Below are positions 41,085 to 49,740 of a stretch of DNA of 64,000 nt, in pieces. The stretch is from Verrucomicrobiaceae bacterium. GTDB taxonomy: Bacteria; Verrucomicrobiota; Verrucomicrobiia; Chthoniobacterales; Chthoniobacteraceae. A program made the position numbers and the translations under genes. The stretch covers positions 1 through 64,000 of the forward strand of contig SXWH01000161.1 of NCBI GenBank assembly GCA_005791535.1, given 5' to 3'. The notes beneath the pieces were generated by a model. It did not search any database. It saw only the letters and a program-made list of their open reading frames with translations, and was not told the origin of the DNA. Each line of letters opens with the position of its first letter. Positions within the stretch are counted from its first letter, which is position 1.

Positions 41085-43778
41085 ATGATCGTCCGCAGCC
41101 TTCTCGGAATTCTTTTCGTCACCGCGTCGCTCCACGCCGCGGATTGGTATGTCGCGCCGGATGGAAATGACGCGTGGTCCGGCAAACTTTCCGCGCCGAA
41201 CGCGGCGAAGACCGACGGCCCTTTCGCCACGCTCGCGAAAGCCCGCGACGCCATTCGCGGGGTGAAGGAAAAGCGCACGGTGCATATTCGCGGCGGGCTG
41301 TATGAACTTCCGCAGGGCCTCAATTTTTCTGCGGCCGACTCCGGGACGAAGGACGCACCGGTCGTGTGGCAGGCATTTGAAAAAGAGACGCCGCTGCTGA
41401 TTGGCGGGCGCGTCATCTCCGCCTGGAAACCGTGGCGTGATGGCATTCTGCAGACCGATGTCGGCGCGCAGGGATTTGCCGGCGTCGCATTCAAGCAATT
41501 GCTTTTCGCCGGGCAGCGGCAGGTGCTCGCGCGGTATCCAAACTTCGACGCGAAGGACCCCATCGCCGGCGGCTGGGCCTACGCGGATGGCGAGATGTGG
41601 CCGATGTATGCGGACAAGGACGGCGAGGACCGGCACACACTGAAGGTAAAAAACTTCGACTGGCGAAAGTGGTCGCGGCCCGAGGACGTCGAGGTGTTCG
41701 TCTTCCCGCGCTACAATTGGTGGAACGACATCCTCCACGTAAAATCCGTGGACGAGTCGAGCTACACCGTCACCACCGCGAAGGACGCTAGCTACGCCAT
41801 GCGGGCAAACGACCGCTACTATTTCCAGGGCGCCATCGAGGAACTCGACGCGCCCGGCGAGTGGTATCTCGACAAGCAAACGTCCACGCTCTTTTTCAAA
41901 CCGCCCGCGCCCATCGACAGCGCGAAAGCCTATGCCCCGACCACCAGCGACATCGTGCGGTTCGACGGCACCGAATACATCACCGTGCGCGGCCTCACGT
42001 TTGAATGCGCAGAGGGCAGCGCCATCGCGTTTTCCAAAGCGAACCACAACCGCGTCATCGCCTGCACCGTGCGCAATGTCGGGCACCTCGGCGGCACCGG
42101 CATCAGCGTCAAAGACGGCGTGGATAATGGCATCGTCGGCTGCGATGTTTCGTTCACCGGCAGCAATGGCATCGCCCTCGGCGGCGGCGATGTGCCGACG
42201 CTTACCGGGGCGCAAAACTTCGCGGACAACTGCTACATTCACCACACCGGCGTCTTTTATAAACAGGGCGTCGGCGTCTCGCTCGGCGGCGTCGGCCAGC
42301 GCGTGTCGCACTGCCTCATTCACGACACGCCGCGCTTCGCGATCATGTTCACCGGCAACAGCCACACGCTGGAGTTCAACCACATGCGCCACCTCGCCCT
42401 CGAGACCGAGGATGTCGGCGCAACGTATTGCGGCGGGCGCGACTGGATTTCCCCGCGCGGCACCGTCATCCGCTACAATTTCATCCACGACGTCCTCGGC
42501 TTTGGATGGAACGGCAAATGGGTGTCGCCCTACTTCGCGTGGGGCATTTATCTCGACGACAATTCCGGCGGCGTGGACGTCATCGGCAACATCGTCGCCC
42601 GCTGCGGACGCTCGCTTTTCCACGGGCACAGCGCCCGCGATGCCCGCGTGGAAAACAACATCTTCGTCGAGGGTGGACTGCGCCAGTGGGAGTTCAACGG
42701 CTGGCTCACGACCCATCATTTCTGGACCTCGCACTTCGATTCCATGGTGAAAGGATACGAGTCCGTCGCGAATCTCCCCGCGTGGAAAACCATGCGCGGA
42801 ATGAACATCCACCCGCGCGACATCCCCGACGCCGAAGGCCGCGTCATGTCCGGGAACATCTTCCAAAAAAACATCATGGCGTGGAAAAACGACGAGGCCA
42901 AAGCGCTCAACACCGTCGCATTCAGCGCCGCGCGAAATACGTTCGACCACAACCTCTACTGGCACGACGGCAAGCCGCTCAAAACCGGCATCCGCGTCAC
43001 CGGAAAGATCATCAGCGGCAACCTCGCCCCGAACCCCGGCTTCCAGACCGGCGAGCCCGGAAAAATGCCCGCACACTGGACATTCCAGATCCGCCCGCCC
43101 GCTGCGAAGGCGGCGCTCGTCGAGGACGCCGGCCAGCGCGTCCTCCGCATCGACGCCGCATTTGACGACGCCAAAAAGCGCGACAATTACCCCATCGTCG
43201 TCGCCCGCGAAATCGAACTCCGCCCCGGCACCACCTACCGCATCCGGGCCCGCTTCCGCACCGACCGCGACACCGCAAAAGCCGCCCTCATGCTCCAATA
43301 CTACCACGGCGCAAAAGACGGCGAGCCCGGTCATTTCTGGGCCAGCAGCCCGAGCAGCGTCGCAGTCACCCGCGAATGGAAAGACGTCGAGTTCGCATTC
43401 GCCATCCCCGCCAAAGGCGAAAAAGGCTACCACGAGCGCATGAAGACATTCCGCCTCCGCATCGACTGGGCGGAGAAAGAAGGCGCGCTGTTTGCCGACG
43501 ACATCGCCCTCGAAGAAACCGAGCCCCTCGACGAATGGCAGAGCTGGCAAAAAATCGGCGGCGACATTCACAGTGTCATCGCCGACCCGAAGTTCGTGGC
43601 ACCCGAGAAAGACGACTACCGCCTCGCACCCGACAGCCCCGCATTCGCCCTCGGCTTCGAGCAAATCCCCGTCGAGAAAATCGGCCCCTACCCAAGCCCA
43701 GACCGGGCGACATGGCCGATCATCGAAACGCGAGGCGCAAGGGAAATGATGGCGGGCAAGCAGCCGCGCTCAGATTAA
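41085..43778 (+). CDS. Large secreted right-handed beta-helix protein with carbohydrate-binding-like tail
   Basis: An 897-residue exported protein. A signal peptide (MIVRSLLGILFVTASLHAA) is followed by DWYVAPDGNDAWSGKLSAPN, the PDGxD motif of DUF1565/pectate-lyase-like helices. A run of right-handed beta-helix coils spans about residues 40-560, with repeated Asn/Gly-rich rungs (NHNRVIACTVRNVG, DNGIVGCDVSFTG, GVDVIGNIVARCG). The 620-780 region is jelly-roll-like (ELRPGTTYRIRARFR), typical of a CBM4/9-like carbohydrate-binding module. This suggests a polysaccharide lyase or glycosidase acting on plant or mucus-type polysaccharide. The ATG at 41085 has GGGGAG five bases upstream; an alternative start at 41067 overlaps the lipoprotein stop. 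Confidence 0.85.
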   Translation: MIVRSLLGILFVTASLHAADWYVAPDGNDAWSGKLSAPNAAKTDGPFATLAKARDAIRGVKEKRTVHIRGGLYELPQGLNFSAADSGTKDAPVVWQAFEKETPLLIGGRVISAWKPWRDGILQTDVGAQGFAGVAFKQLLFAGQRQVLARYPNFDAKDPIAGGWAYADGEMWPMYADKDGEDRHTLKVKNFDWRKWSRPEDVEVFVFPRYNWWNDILHVKSVDESSYTVTTAKDASYAMRANDRYYFQGAIEELDAPGEWYLDKQTSTLFFKPPAPIDSAKAYAPTTSDIVRFDGTEYITVRGLTFECAEGSAIAFSKANHNRVIACTVRNVGHLGGTGISVKDGVDNGIVGCDVSFTGSNGIALGGGDVPTLTGAQNFADNCYIHHTGVFYKQGVGVSLGGVGQRVSHCLIHDTPRFAIMFTGNSHTLEFNHMRHLALETEDVGATYCGGRDWISPRGTVIRYNFIHDVLGFGWNGKWVSPYFAWGIYLDDNSGGVDVIGNIVARCGRSLFHGHSARDARVENNIFVEGGLRQWEFNGWLTTHHFWTSHFDSMVKGYESVANLPAWKTMRGMNIHPRDIPDAEGRVMSGNIFQKNIMAWKNDEAKALNTVAFSAARNTFDHNLYWHDGKPLKTGIRVTGKIISGNLAPNPGFQTGEPGKMPAHWTFQIRPPAAKAALVEDAGQRVLRIDAAFDDAKKRDNYPIVVAREIELRPGTTYRIRARFRTDRDTAKAALMLQYYHGAKDGEPGHFWASSPSSVAVTREWKDVEFAFAIPAKGEKGYHERMKTFRLRIDWAEKEGALFADDIALEETEPLDEWQSWQKIGGDIHSVIADPKFVAPEKDDYRLAPDSPAFALGFEQIPVEKIGPYPSPDRATWPIIETRGAREMMAGKQPRSD

Positions 43779-43807
43779 TTTCGGTGGTGTGCTCGACCAC
43801 CCGAAAT
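43778..43807 (+). terminator. Hairpin directly after the beta-helix gene
   Basis: Arms ATTTCGGTGGT (43778-43788) and ACCACCCGAAAT (43796-43807) pair with a single bulged C. It begins at the last base of the stop codon. No T run follows, so it may be a weak or Rho-assisted end, or mark the mRNA 3' end. Confidence 0.45.
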
Positions 43808-43900
43808 CCCTCGGCGCTTTGAAAGCCGCGAAACCCGGTTGCTTTGAAAGGGGCTCGACGGTCCGTATTCAAAAGCGCAAGAGTAGTCCAAGCTTCACCC

Positions 43901-45490
43901 ATGAACTACGCACGCACTCTTTTTCCCACCCTGATGTTCGCTCCGCTCGTGGCGTTGAGCGCTGCGGATATTCGGTTTGAGGATGTGACTGGGCCGGCGG
44001 GGCTGCGGGAGCCACTGGCGGGGTTGATGGGGCATGGCGGGGCCTGGGGCGATTTCGATGGCGACGGACGGATTGATTTGTTCGTCGGCGGGTTTGCGGA
44101 CCGCCCGGATGCGGAGTACGCGCCTGCGCCAGGGCCTGTATTGAACCGGCTGTTTCGGAATGATGGAGGCGGGAAGTTCGCGCCGGTGGACGTGCCCGGA
44201 CTGGGCGTGCCCGCGCGGACGAGCGGCGCGATTTTTGCAGACCTCGACAACAACGGGACGCTGGAACTTTACGTGGCGAACAATGCGAAACAGCACACGG
44301 GCAGGAACCCGCAAAAGCCGGCGCAGGCACAGCGGAGCCAGTTGTTTCGCAACGACGCAGGCAGGCTCACGGATATTTCTACGTCGAGCGGTGCGTGCCC
44401 AGAGTCGCTGTTCACGGCCCGCAATGTGGGCGTGCTGGATTTCGATGGGGACGGACTGCTGGATCTTTTGATCGTCGAGGACAAGTTCACAAAAGCTCCG
44501 CGCTCGGTGCTGCTGCGCAATCTCGGTGGCTTGAAGTTTGCAGACGCCAGCGAGGCGGCAGGGTTGCCGTCGGACATTTTCGGTCTCGGTCTCGCGGTGG
44601 CGGATGTGAATGAAGACGGGCGTCCGGATTTTTTCGTTGGGCACAGCAATCGGCTGTTCGTCAGTCAGCCGGGGAACCGGTATCGCGAGGCTGTGGAGCT
44701 TGCGCCGGTGTTCAAGCACGCGCCATTCGACGCGGAGGACTGGCCGTGCGGAGCGGCGTTTGGGGACTTGAATCGCGACGGGCGCATGGATCTCGTTGTC
44801 AGCGCTCATTCGGTGAAGGCGCGGAACCGGGTGTTTCTGAACGGCGGGATGAAGGACGGCGCTCCTCAGTTTCGGGAAATCACAGCGGAGGCCGGGCTTG
44901 CGGATGTGGTGCCGGTGCGCTGCCCGCATGTTGAGATTCAGGATTTCGACAATGATGGCTGGCCGGATATTTACGTGTCGGCAGCGTGGGTGGACGACGG
45001 CCGGGTGACGCCGCTGATTTATCATCACGATGGCGTGCGGGACGGTGTCCCGCGGTTCTCGCCGCCGCGTACGATCGCCATGCCGATGGTCTATTATCCG
45101 GCCGGACCGTCGGGGGATTTCGACGGCGACGGGAGGCTCGATTTATTCCTCATCAATTGGTTCGCGGGGAATCACTCACGGCTGCTGCGCAATGACGCTC
45201 CGGCGAAGGCGTGGCTCGATGTGCGCGTGAAGGGACGTACGTTCAACACGATGGGAATCGGATCCCGCGTGGAGGTTTTTGCAGCCGGGCATTCGGGCGA
45301 ACCCGGGCATCGGATTGGCACGCAGGAAATCGGCACGGGATTTGGATACGCGAGCGGTCAGCCGGCCGTGTGTCATTTTGGGCTGGGCAATGCGGAGGCG
45401 GTGGATGTCGAAGTCCGCCTGCCGGATTCCACAGTCGTGAAATTTCCGAATACCAAAGCCTGTCAAACCCTGCGGGTCGAACAACCATGA
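43901..45490 (+). CDS. Secreted FG-GAP/VCBS propeller protein with UnbV/ASPIC domain (CRTAC1-like)
   Basis: A 529-residue exported protein. A signal peptide (about 1-21, ALSAADI) is followed by seven calcium-binding DxDxDG-type loops in propeller blades: GDFDGDGRIDLF, ADLDNNGTLELY, LDFDGDGLLDLL, ADVNEDGRPDFF, GDLNRDGRMDLV, QDFDNDGWPDIY and GDFDGDGRLDLF. The C-terminal 90 residues form the UnbV/ASPIC domain (WLDVRVKGRTFNTMGIGSRV, GYASGQPAVCHFGLG), as in animal CRTAC1-like and many planctomycete proteins. Such proteins bind surface ligands and calcium. Its stop overlaps the next start by ATGA (45487-45490). The ATG at 43901 is the one that gives the signal peptide. Confidence 0.9.
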   Translation: MNYARTLFPTLMFAPLVALSAADIRFEDVTGPAGLREPLAGLMGHGGAWGDFDGDGRIDLFVGGFADRPDAEYAPAPGPVLNRLFRNDGGGKFAPVDVPGLGVPARTSGAIFADLDNNGTLELYVANNAKQHTGRNPQKPAQAQRSQLFRNDAGRLTDISTSSGACPESLFTARNVGVLDFDGDGLLDLLIVEDKFTKAPRSVLLRNLGGLKFADASEAAGLPSDIFGLGLAVADVNEDGRPDFFVGHSNRLFVSQPGNRYREAVELAPVFKHAPFDAEDWPCGAAFGDLNRDGRMDLVVSAHSVKARNRVFLNGGMKDGAPQFREITAEAGLADVVPVRCPHVEIQDFDNDGWPDIYVSAAWVDDGRVTPLIYHHDGVRDGVPRFSPPRTIAMPMVYYPAGPSGDFDGDGRLDLFLINWFAGNHSRLLRNDAPAKAWLDVRVKGRTFNTMGIGSRVEVFAAGHSGEPGHRIGTQEIGTGFGYASGQPAVCHFGLGNAEAVDVEVRLPDSTVVKFPNTKACQTLRVEQP

Positions 45491-46812
45491 GACATCTTCT
45501 TCACGCCGCGTTACTGCTGGCGCCCGCGTTTTCGGGCTTTTGTGCGGACAAGCCCGCTGATGTCACCTTCCCTCCTCGGCTTTCCGATGGCGCATCGAGC
45601 GTCACGGAAAGTTCGCCCGAATTCCTGAAGGCGCCCGCTGGTTTTCCTGCGGATGTGGCAATCGCAAAGACTGCGCCGACCGTGGATTTCGCGTTTATTC
45701 CGGGGCAGGATTATCCGGGCAAACCGTGGTCGGCGTGGGGCGACAGCCTCGCGGTGAACGGAAAATACTATGCCGCCGTGGGCGACCACCTCGCGCCGGG
45801 GAATGCGTTTGTGTACGAATTCGATCCGGCGACGAAGCAATTCCGCCAGCTCGCCGATGTGAAGAAGCTGCTGCGACTTCCAGAAGGACACTACACGCCG
45901 GGCAAGATTCACAGCCGGCTCGACCTCGGCAGCGACGGTTGGCTCTACTGTTCCACCCATCGCGGTTCCACGCGCATCACGACCGATGCGAATTTCTACA
46001 AGGGGGACTGGATCATTCGATGCAATCCAGCGGACGGAAAGTGCGAGATCGTGGCACACGCACCCGTGCCGAAGCACTGCATCCCGTGCAGTGTGCTGGA
46101 CGGAAAGCGGATGGTTTTTTACGGCGGCACCGCACCGGGCAGCGACAGCGATCCGCTGGGAATCCAGTTCTTCGCCTACGACATCCGCGGGCGCAAAGTG
46201 CTCTACTCCGGCGCCGACGGCCCCGCTCGCTACATGGTCTTCGCGCCATCCACCGGACGCGTCTATTTTAACGGCAGCAAGTCCGGCGAACTCCTGCGCT
46301 ACGACCCGGAGAAAGGCGGGGCGCCCGTGCGGATCGCAGCGACCATCGGCATCCGCGCGGCGTCGGATGAAACGAAGGATGGATTTGTTTACACGGTATC
46401 CGAGGGCAAAGCCGGCCACGCTCCCGAGATTTATGCCTTCAACACGAAAACCGAGCAGGCCGAGTCGCTGGGTCCCGCTTCGGTAGGTACGCAGGGCTAC
46501 ATCGCATCGCTCGACGTGGACCCGGCCGGACGTTACCTTTACTACGTGCCCGGCGCACACGGCGGCAGCGACAAGGACGGCGGCGCGGTGGTTCAATTCG
46601 ACGTGAAAACAAAAACGCGGAAATTACTCGCGTTTCTTTCGCCGCTTTTCGCTCAAAAATACGGCAGCACATTGAAGGGCACCTACAGCACCGCCATCGA
46701 CCCAGCCGGCGACAAACTTTACATCACATGGAACAACAGCCGCGGTACGAAGGCTTGGGATTCCGTCGTGGTGACGGTGGTCCATATCCCCGTTTCCGAG
46801 CGGCAGCCGTGA
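45487..46812 (+). CDS. Secreted beta-propeller-like protein
   Basis: A 441-residue exported protein translated together with the FG-GAP gene (ATGA overlap). Signal peptide MRHLLHAALLLAPAFSGFCAD. The rest is made of irregular repeats with Trp, Gly and Asp, such as DSLAVNGKYYAAVGDHLAPG, SRLDLGSDGWLYCSTHRGS, ARYMVFAPSTGRVYFNG and ASLDVDPAGRYLYYVPGAHG. They suggest a six- to eight-bladed propeller of the SMP/lactonase-like type, but I cannot assign a catalytic family. Coupling to the CRTAC1-like gene suggests a joint extracellular function. Four Cys are present. Confidence 0.7.
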   Translation: MRHLLHAALLLAPAFSGFCADKPADVTFPPRLSDGASSVTESSPEFLKAPAGFPADVAIAKTAPTVDFAFIPGQDYPGKPWSAWGDSLAVNGKYYAAVGDHLAPGNAFVYEFDPATKQFRQLADVKKLLRLPEGHYTPGKIHSRLDLGSDGWLYCSTHRGSTRITTDANFYKGDWIIRCNPADGKCEIVAHAPVPKHCIPCSVLDGKRMVFYGGTAPGSDSDPLGIQFFAYDIRGRKVLYSGADGPARYMVFAPSTGRVYFNGSKSGELLRYDPEKGGAPVRIAATIGIRAASDETKDGFVYTVSEGKAGHAPEIYAFNTKTEQAESLGPASVGTQGYIASLDVDPAGRYLYYVPGAHGGSDKDGGAVVQFDVKTKTRKLLAFLSPLFAQKYGSTLKGTYSTAIDPAGDKLYITWNNSRGTKAWDSVVVTVVHIPVSERQP

Positions 46813-46854
46813 TGCCGAGACACGCCTCTTTTCTCTGAAAAACCACCTAAATGC

Positions 46855-46887
46855 GACTGATTCGCAAATAGTTCTTGCGAACGAGTC
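46855..46887 (+). promoter_or_regulatory. 33-bp palindrome upstream of feoA, candidate iron-regulator operator
   Basis: The sequence GACT-GA-TTCGCAA (46855-46867), a 7-base centre and TTGCGAA-CG-AGTC (46875-46887) is an extended inverted repeat. It ends 27 bases before the feoA ATG. The core GCAAATAGTTCTTGC resembles the TGCAAAT-type palindromes bound by Fur-family regulators in some bacteria. It does not match the E. coli Fur box exactly. It could also be an RNA hairpin. Confidence 0.5.
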
Positions 46888-46914
46888 TCAGTCCCGCCAT
46901 CGTTTCCGCAGAAC

Positions 46915-47157
46915 ATGAACTGCAACCCGACAAAGCTGACTCTCGCAGACGCCAAATGCGGCGACCGGTTGCGTGTCGTTCATATTTGTCCCGATTGTCC
47001 GCATTGCCTGCGTTTGCGGGAGATGGGCTTTCACGACCGGATGGTGATTAAAAAGGTTGCAGACGGGAACGCTGTCATCTGCGTCATCATGGGAACGCGG
47101 ATGGCGCTCGGTCGGGAGCTTTGCGAGCACATCGAGGTGGAGCGCCTCGCAGCCTGA
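46915..47157 (+). CDS. feoA: Ferrous iron transport protein FeoA (first copy)
   Basis: An 80-residue cytosolic SH3-like protein, accessory to the FeoB iron permease. It shows the FeoA pattern LTLADAKCGDRLRVVHI, then REMGFHDRMVIKKVA and VICVIMGTRMALGRELCEHIEV. It has an unusual cysteine pair near residue 26 (ICPDCPHCLRL), not usual in FeoA. First of two tandem FeoA genes, 14 bases before the second, in the feo operon behind a palindrome. Confidence 0.9.
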   Translation: MNCNPTKLTLADAKCGDRLRVVHICPDCPHCLRLREMGFHDRMVIKKVADGNAVICVIMGTRMALGRELCEHIEVERLAA

Positions 47158-47171
47158 TTTTTCCGACCAAT

Positions 47172-47420
47172 ATGAGCGAACAGGCCGCCACAAACGTCCC
47201 GCTTTCGAGCCTCGTCCCCGGGGAAAAGGGTCGTATTTCCACAATCGAACTGCCCGGTGCCGCTCGCGGACGCGTGATGGAAATGGGGATGACCATCGGC
47301 ACGACTATCGAGGTCGTGAAAGTCGCGCCGCTCGGCGATCCGGTCGAATACAAGGTGCGCGGCGGGCACATCTCTTTGCGAAAAAACGAAGCTTCCCAGA
47401 TCCGAGTCCAGCGGATCTGA
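47172..47420 (+). CDS. feoA: Ferrous iron transport protein FeoA (second copy)
   Basis: An 82-residue FeoA family protein: VPLSSLVPGEKGRISTIE, then RGRVMEMGMTIGTTIEVVKVAPLGDP and YKVRGGHISLRKNEASQIRV. It is closer to the common FeoA consensus than the first copy and has no cysteines. The start at 47172 is the first ATG that precedes the homology. It ends 44 bases before feoB. Two FeoA paralogues before one FeoB suggest that each binds a different site on FeoB. Confidence 0.92.
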   Translation: MSEQAATNVPLSSLVPGEKGRISTIELPGAARGRVMEMGMTIGTTIEVVKVAPLGDPVEYKVRGGHISLRKNEASQIRVQRI

Positions 47421-47464
47421 GGAATCCTGCCGCCTGCGAACTGGCGATAACTCTTTAAAACCTT

Positions 47465-49540
47465 ATGGCTGACGAACTGTTTCGCCGCGTGGCCATCGCG
47501 GGGAACCCAAATACAGGCAAGACCACGATTTTCAATGCGCTGACGGGGCTCCGTCAGAAGGTGGGGAATTATCCCGGTGTAACGGTGGAGAAAAAGACCG
47601 GGCGCTTTTTCGGCAGCCACGGTGAGCAGATGGAACTGATCGATTTACCCGGCAGCTACAGCCTCCAGGTGCGCTCGCCCGATGAAGCGGTCGCGCGGGA
47701 TTTGCTGCTCGGGCGCGTGGCTGGCGAGCGGAGGCCGGACGTGATCATTGCAGTCGTCGATGCGTCAAACCTCGACCGCCATCTTTACATCGCCGCCCAA
47801 ATGCTGGAGTTGGGAATCCCCGTGGTCGTCGCGCTGAACATGGTGGATGTCGCCGAGGAGCGCGGGCTGATCATCGACCTCGTGGAATTGAAGGAAAGGC
47901 TGGGAGTGCCGGTGATTCCGATGGTTGCGGCCAAGGGAACGGGAATCATTGAACTCAAGCAGGCCGTCTCCCGTTCGCCGCTGCCGAAGCCGGAGCAACG
48001 CGCGCAGCTCCCGATTGTCTTCGAGCGCGAAATCAGCACGCTTGCGAAAACCACGGGCGGTGGCGCTGAAGTCGCGCGGATGGACGCGATGCTTTATCTT
48101 TCGCTCGATCAGCAGGGGCTCGCTTCGTCCGGTCTGGATGAGTCCATGCTCGCGGCGGTGAATGCCTCGCAAAGCCGTCTCCGCGCCGCGGGAATTGATC
48201 CCATCGCAGCACCTGTCGATGCCCGCTACGACTGGGTCGCAGTCATCTGCTCAGCAGTGATCCGCCGCCAGGGTGAGGACACCGAAGGACTCACGCTCAG
48301 CGATCGGCTCGACATGGTGTTCACGCACAAGCTCTGGGGCTGGGTCGCATTCGTGGCGATGATGGCGCTGATGTTTTTCTGCATTTTCACCGTCGCTGCG
48401 TATCCGATGGACTGGATCGACGGCGGCATTTCCGCACTGAAGGACTGGGCGTCGGCGCGAATGTCGCCGGGGAATCTCCAGTCGCTCGTCGTCGATGGAA
48501 TCATCTCCGGCGTCGGCGGCGTGGTCATTTTTCTCCCGCAGATTCTCGTGCTCTTTTTCTTCCTCGGTCTACTCGAGGACAGCGGCTACATGGCCCGCGC
48601 CGCCTTTATCATGGACAGGCTCATGTCGCGCGTCGGGCTCCACGGAAAGTCATTTGTGCCGCTGCTGTCGTCCTTCGCGTGCGCAATTCCCGGCGTGATG
48701 GCCACGCGCACGATCGAGAACCGGAAGGACCGCATCGTAACCATCCTCGTCGCTCCGCTGATGAGTTGCTCGGCGCGGCTGCCCGTTTACATCGTGATGA
48801 TCGCCGTCATGCTTCCCGCCGCGAATGCATTTCAAAGCGCGGGCATCATGCTCTCGATGTATCTGCTCGGCCTCATCGCGGCTTTTGTGATGGCGTGGCT
48901 TTTCAAAAATACGCTGCTCAAAGGCGAGACGCCGATGCTGTTGCTGGAACTTCCTCCTTATCGCGCGCCGGCACTGCGCGGAATTGTCCAGCGCATGTGG
49001 GAGCGCGGCCTCATTTTCCTCCGCCGCGCCGGAACCGTTATTCTCGCGCTGAGCATCATCCTTTGGGCGCTCATGACGTATCCGAAGCCTGAAAACCCGG
49101 ATGCCACGAAGTCCGAAGCTCTCGCTCACAGCATCGCAGGCCGCATGGGGCACACGATTGAGCCCGTGATTAAGCCCCTCGGCTACGATTGGAAAATCGG
49201 TATCGGTCTCATCGCCAGCTTCGCGGCGCGTGAAGTCTTTGTCGGCACGATGGGACAGATTTATAACATCGAGGATGCCGATGAGGAGAACGAAGAGCTC
49301 CGTGAGCAAATGCGTTCCGAGCGCCGCCCGGATGGCTCGCCTCTGTTCACGCCGCTCGTCTGTCTGAGCCTCATGGCGTTTTACGTGCTCGCGATGCAGT
49401 GCATCAGCACCGTGGCCATCGTCCGTCGTGAAACCGGCGGATGGCGATGGCCGCTATTTCAAATCGCCTACATGACCGGCCTCGCCTACCTCGCGGCGCT
49501 CGTCGTTTATCAGGGCGGCAAACTCCTCGGCTTCCAGTGA
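47465..49540 (+). CDS. feoB: Ferrous iron permease FeoB
   Basis: A 691-residue GTP-gated Fe2+ permease. The N-terminal G-protein domain shows G1 GNPNTGKTTIFNALTG, G3 DLPGSYSL and G4 NMVD. A GDI-type region and membrane helices follow. Gate-related cysteines appear in SFACAIPGVMATR and PLMSCSARLPVY, as expected for FeoB. The C-terminal end is ALVVYQGGKLLGFQ. Length is typical. The next gene starts within the stop (GTGA 49537-49540). Housekeeping iron uptake under anoxic or micro-oxic conditions. Confidence 0.97.
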   Translation: MADELFRRVAIAGNPNTGKTTIFNALTGLRQKVGNYPGVTVEKKTGRFFGSHGEQMELIDLPGSYSLQVRSPDEAVARDLLLGRVAGERRPDVIIAVVDASNLDRHLYIAAQMLELGIPVVVALNMVDVAEERGLIIDLVELKERLGVPVIPMVAAKGTGIIELKQAVSRSPLPKPEQRAQLPIVFEREISTLAKTTGGGAEVARMDAMLYLSLDQQGLASSGLDESMLAAVNASQSRLRAAGIDPIAAPVDARYDWVAVICSAVIRRQGEDTEGLTLSDRLDMVFTHKLWGWVAFVAMMALMFFCIFTVAAYPMDWIDGGISALKDWASARMSPGNLQSLVVDGIISGVGGVVIFLPQILVLFFFLGLLEDSGYMARAAFIMDRLMSRVGLHGKSFVPLLSSFACAIPGVMATRTIENRKDRIVTILVAPLMSCSARLPVYIVMIAVMLPAANAFQSAGIMLSMYLLGLIAAFVMAWLFKNTLLKGETPMLLLELPPYRAPALRGIVQRMWERGLIFLRRAGTVILALSIILWALMTYPKPENPDATKSEALAHSIAGRMGHTIEPVIKPLGYDWKIGIGLIASFAAREVFVGTMGQIYNIEDADEENEELREQMRSERRPDGSPLFTPLVCLSLMAFYVLAMQCISTVAIVRRETGGWRWPLFQIAYMTGLAYLAALVVYQGGKLLGFQ

Positions 49541-49719
49541 GCGACGCCGTTCAACAGGTCGTCGTCGCGGCAGCCGTGATTGGCTCGATTGTGTATCTTA
49601 TTCTGCGTGGACGCAAAAAAGCGGAATGCGGCGGCGGATGCGGGACATCGTGTGCGGCGAAGAATCTCGGCACGAACGGCGATGACGCGGACCGGAAGAA
49701 AACGCCGATGGGTTCCTAA
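49537..49719 (+). CDS. FeoB-associated Cys-rich membrane peptide
   Basis: A 60-residue peptide with one membrane helix (about 7-24, VVVAAAVIGSIVYLILRG) and a Cys/Gly cluster (CGGGCGTSC) after it. It matches the FeoB-associated cysteine-rich membrane protein family and takes the place of FeoC. The GTG start overlaps the feoB TGA by 4 bases, so it is translationally coupled. The charged tail (DADRKKTPMGS) is probably cytosolic. It may act as an iron or redox sensor for FeoB, but its function is not established. Confidence 0.8.
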   Translation: MSDAVQQVVVAAAVIGSIVYLILRGRKKAECGGGCGTSCAAKNLGTNGDDADRKKTPMGS

Positions 49720-49721
49720 AT

Positions 49722-49736
49722 TGCGCGGAGGCGCAA
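49722..49736. terminator. Short hairpin between convergent feo and sulfatase genes
   Basis: TTGCGC (49722-49727) and GCGCAA (49731-49736) with a 3- to 4-base loop. It sits between the last feo gene and the sulfatase stop at 49741. A few T residues follow on both strands, so it may serve both operons as a weak bidirectional terminator. Confidence 0.45.
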
Positions 49737-49740
49737 CGCT

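Noticed and set aside
41058-43664. 868-residue frame on the minus strand opposite the beta-helix gene
   Set aside because: It is a long GC-skewed antisense frame without recognisable domains; the plus-strand frame has a signal peptide, PDGxD motif and beta-helix repeats.
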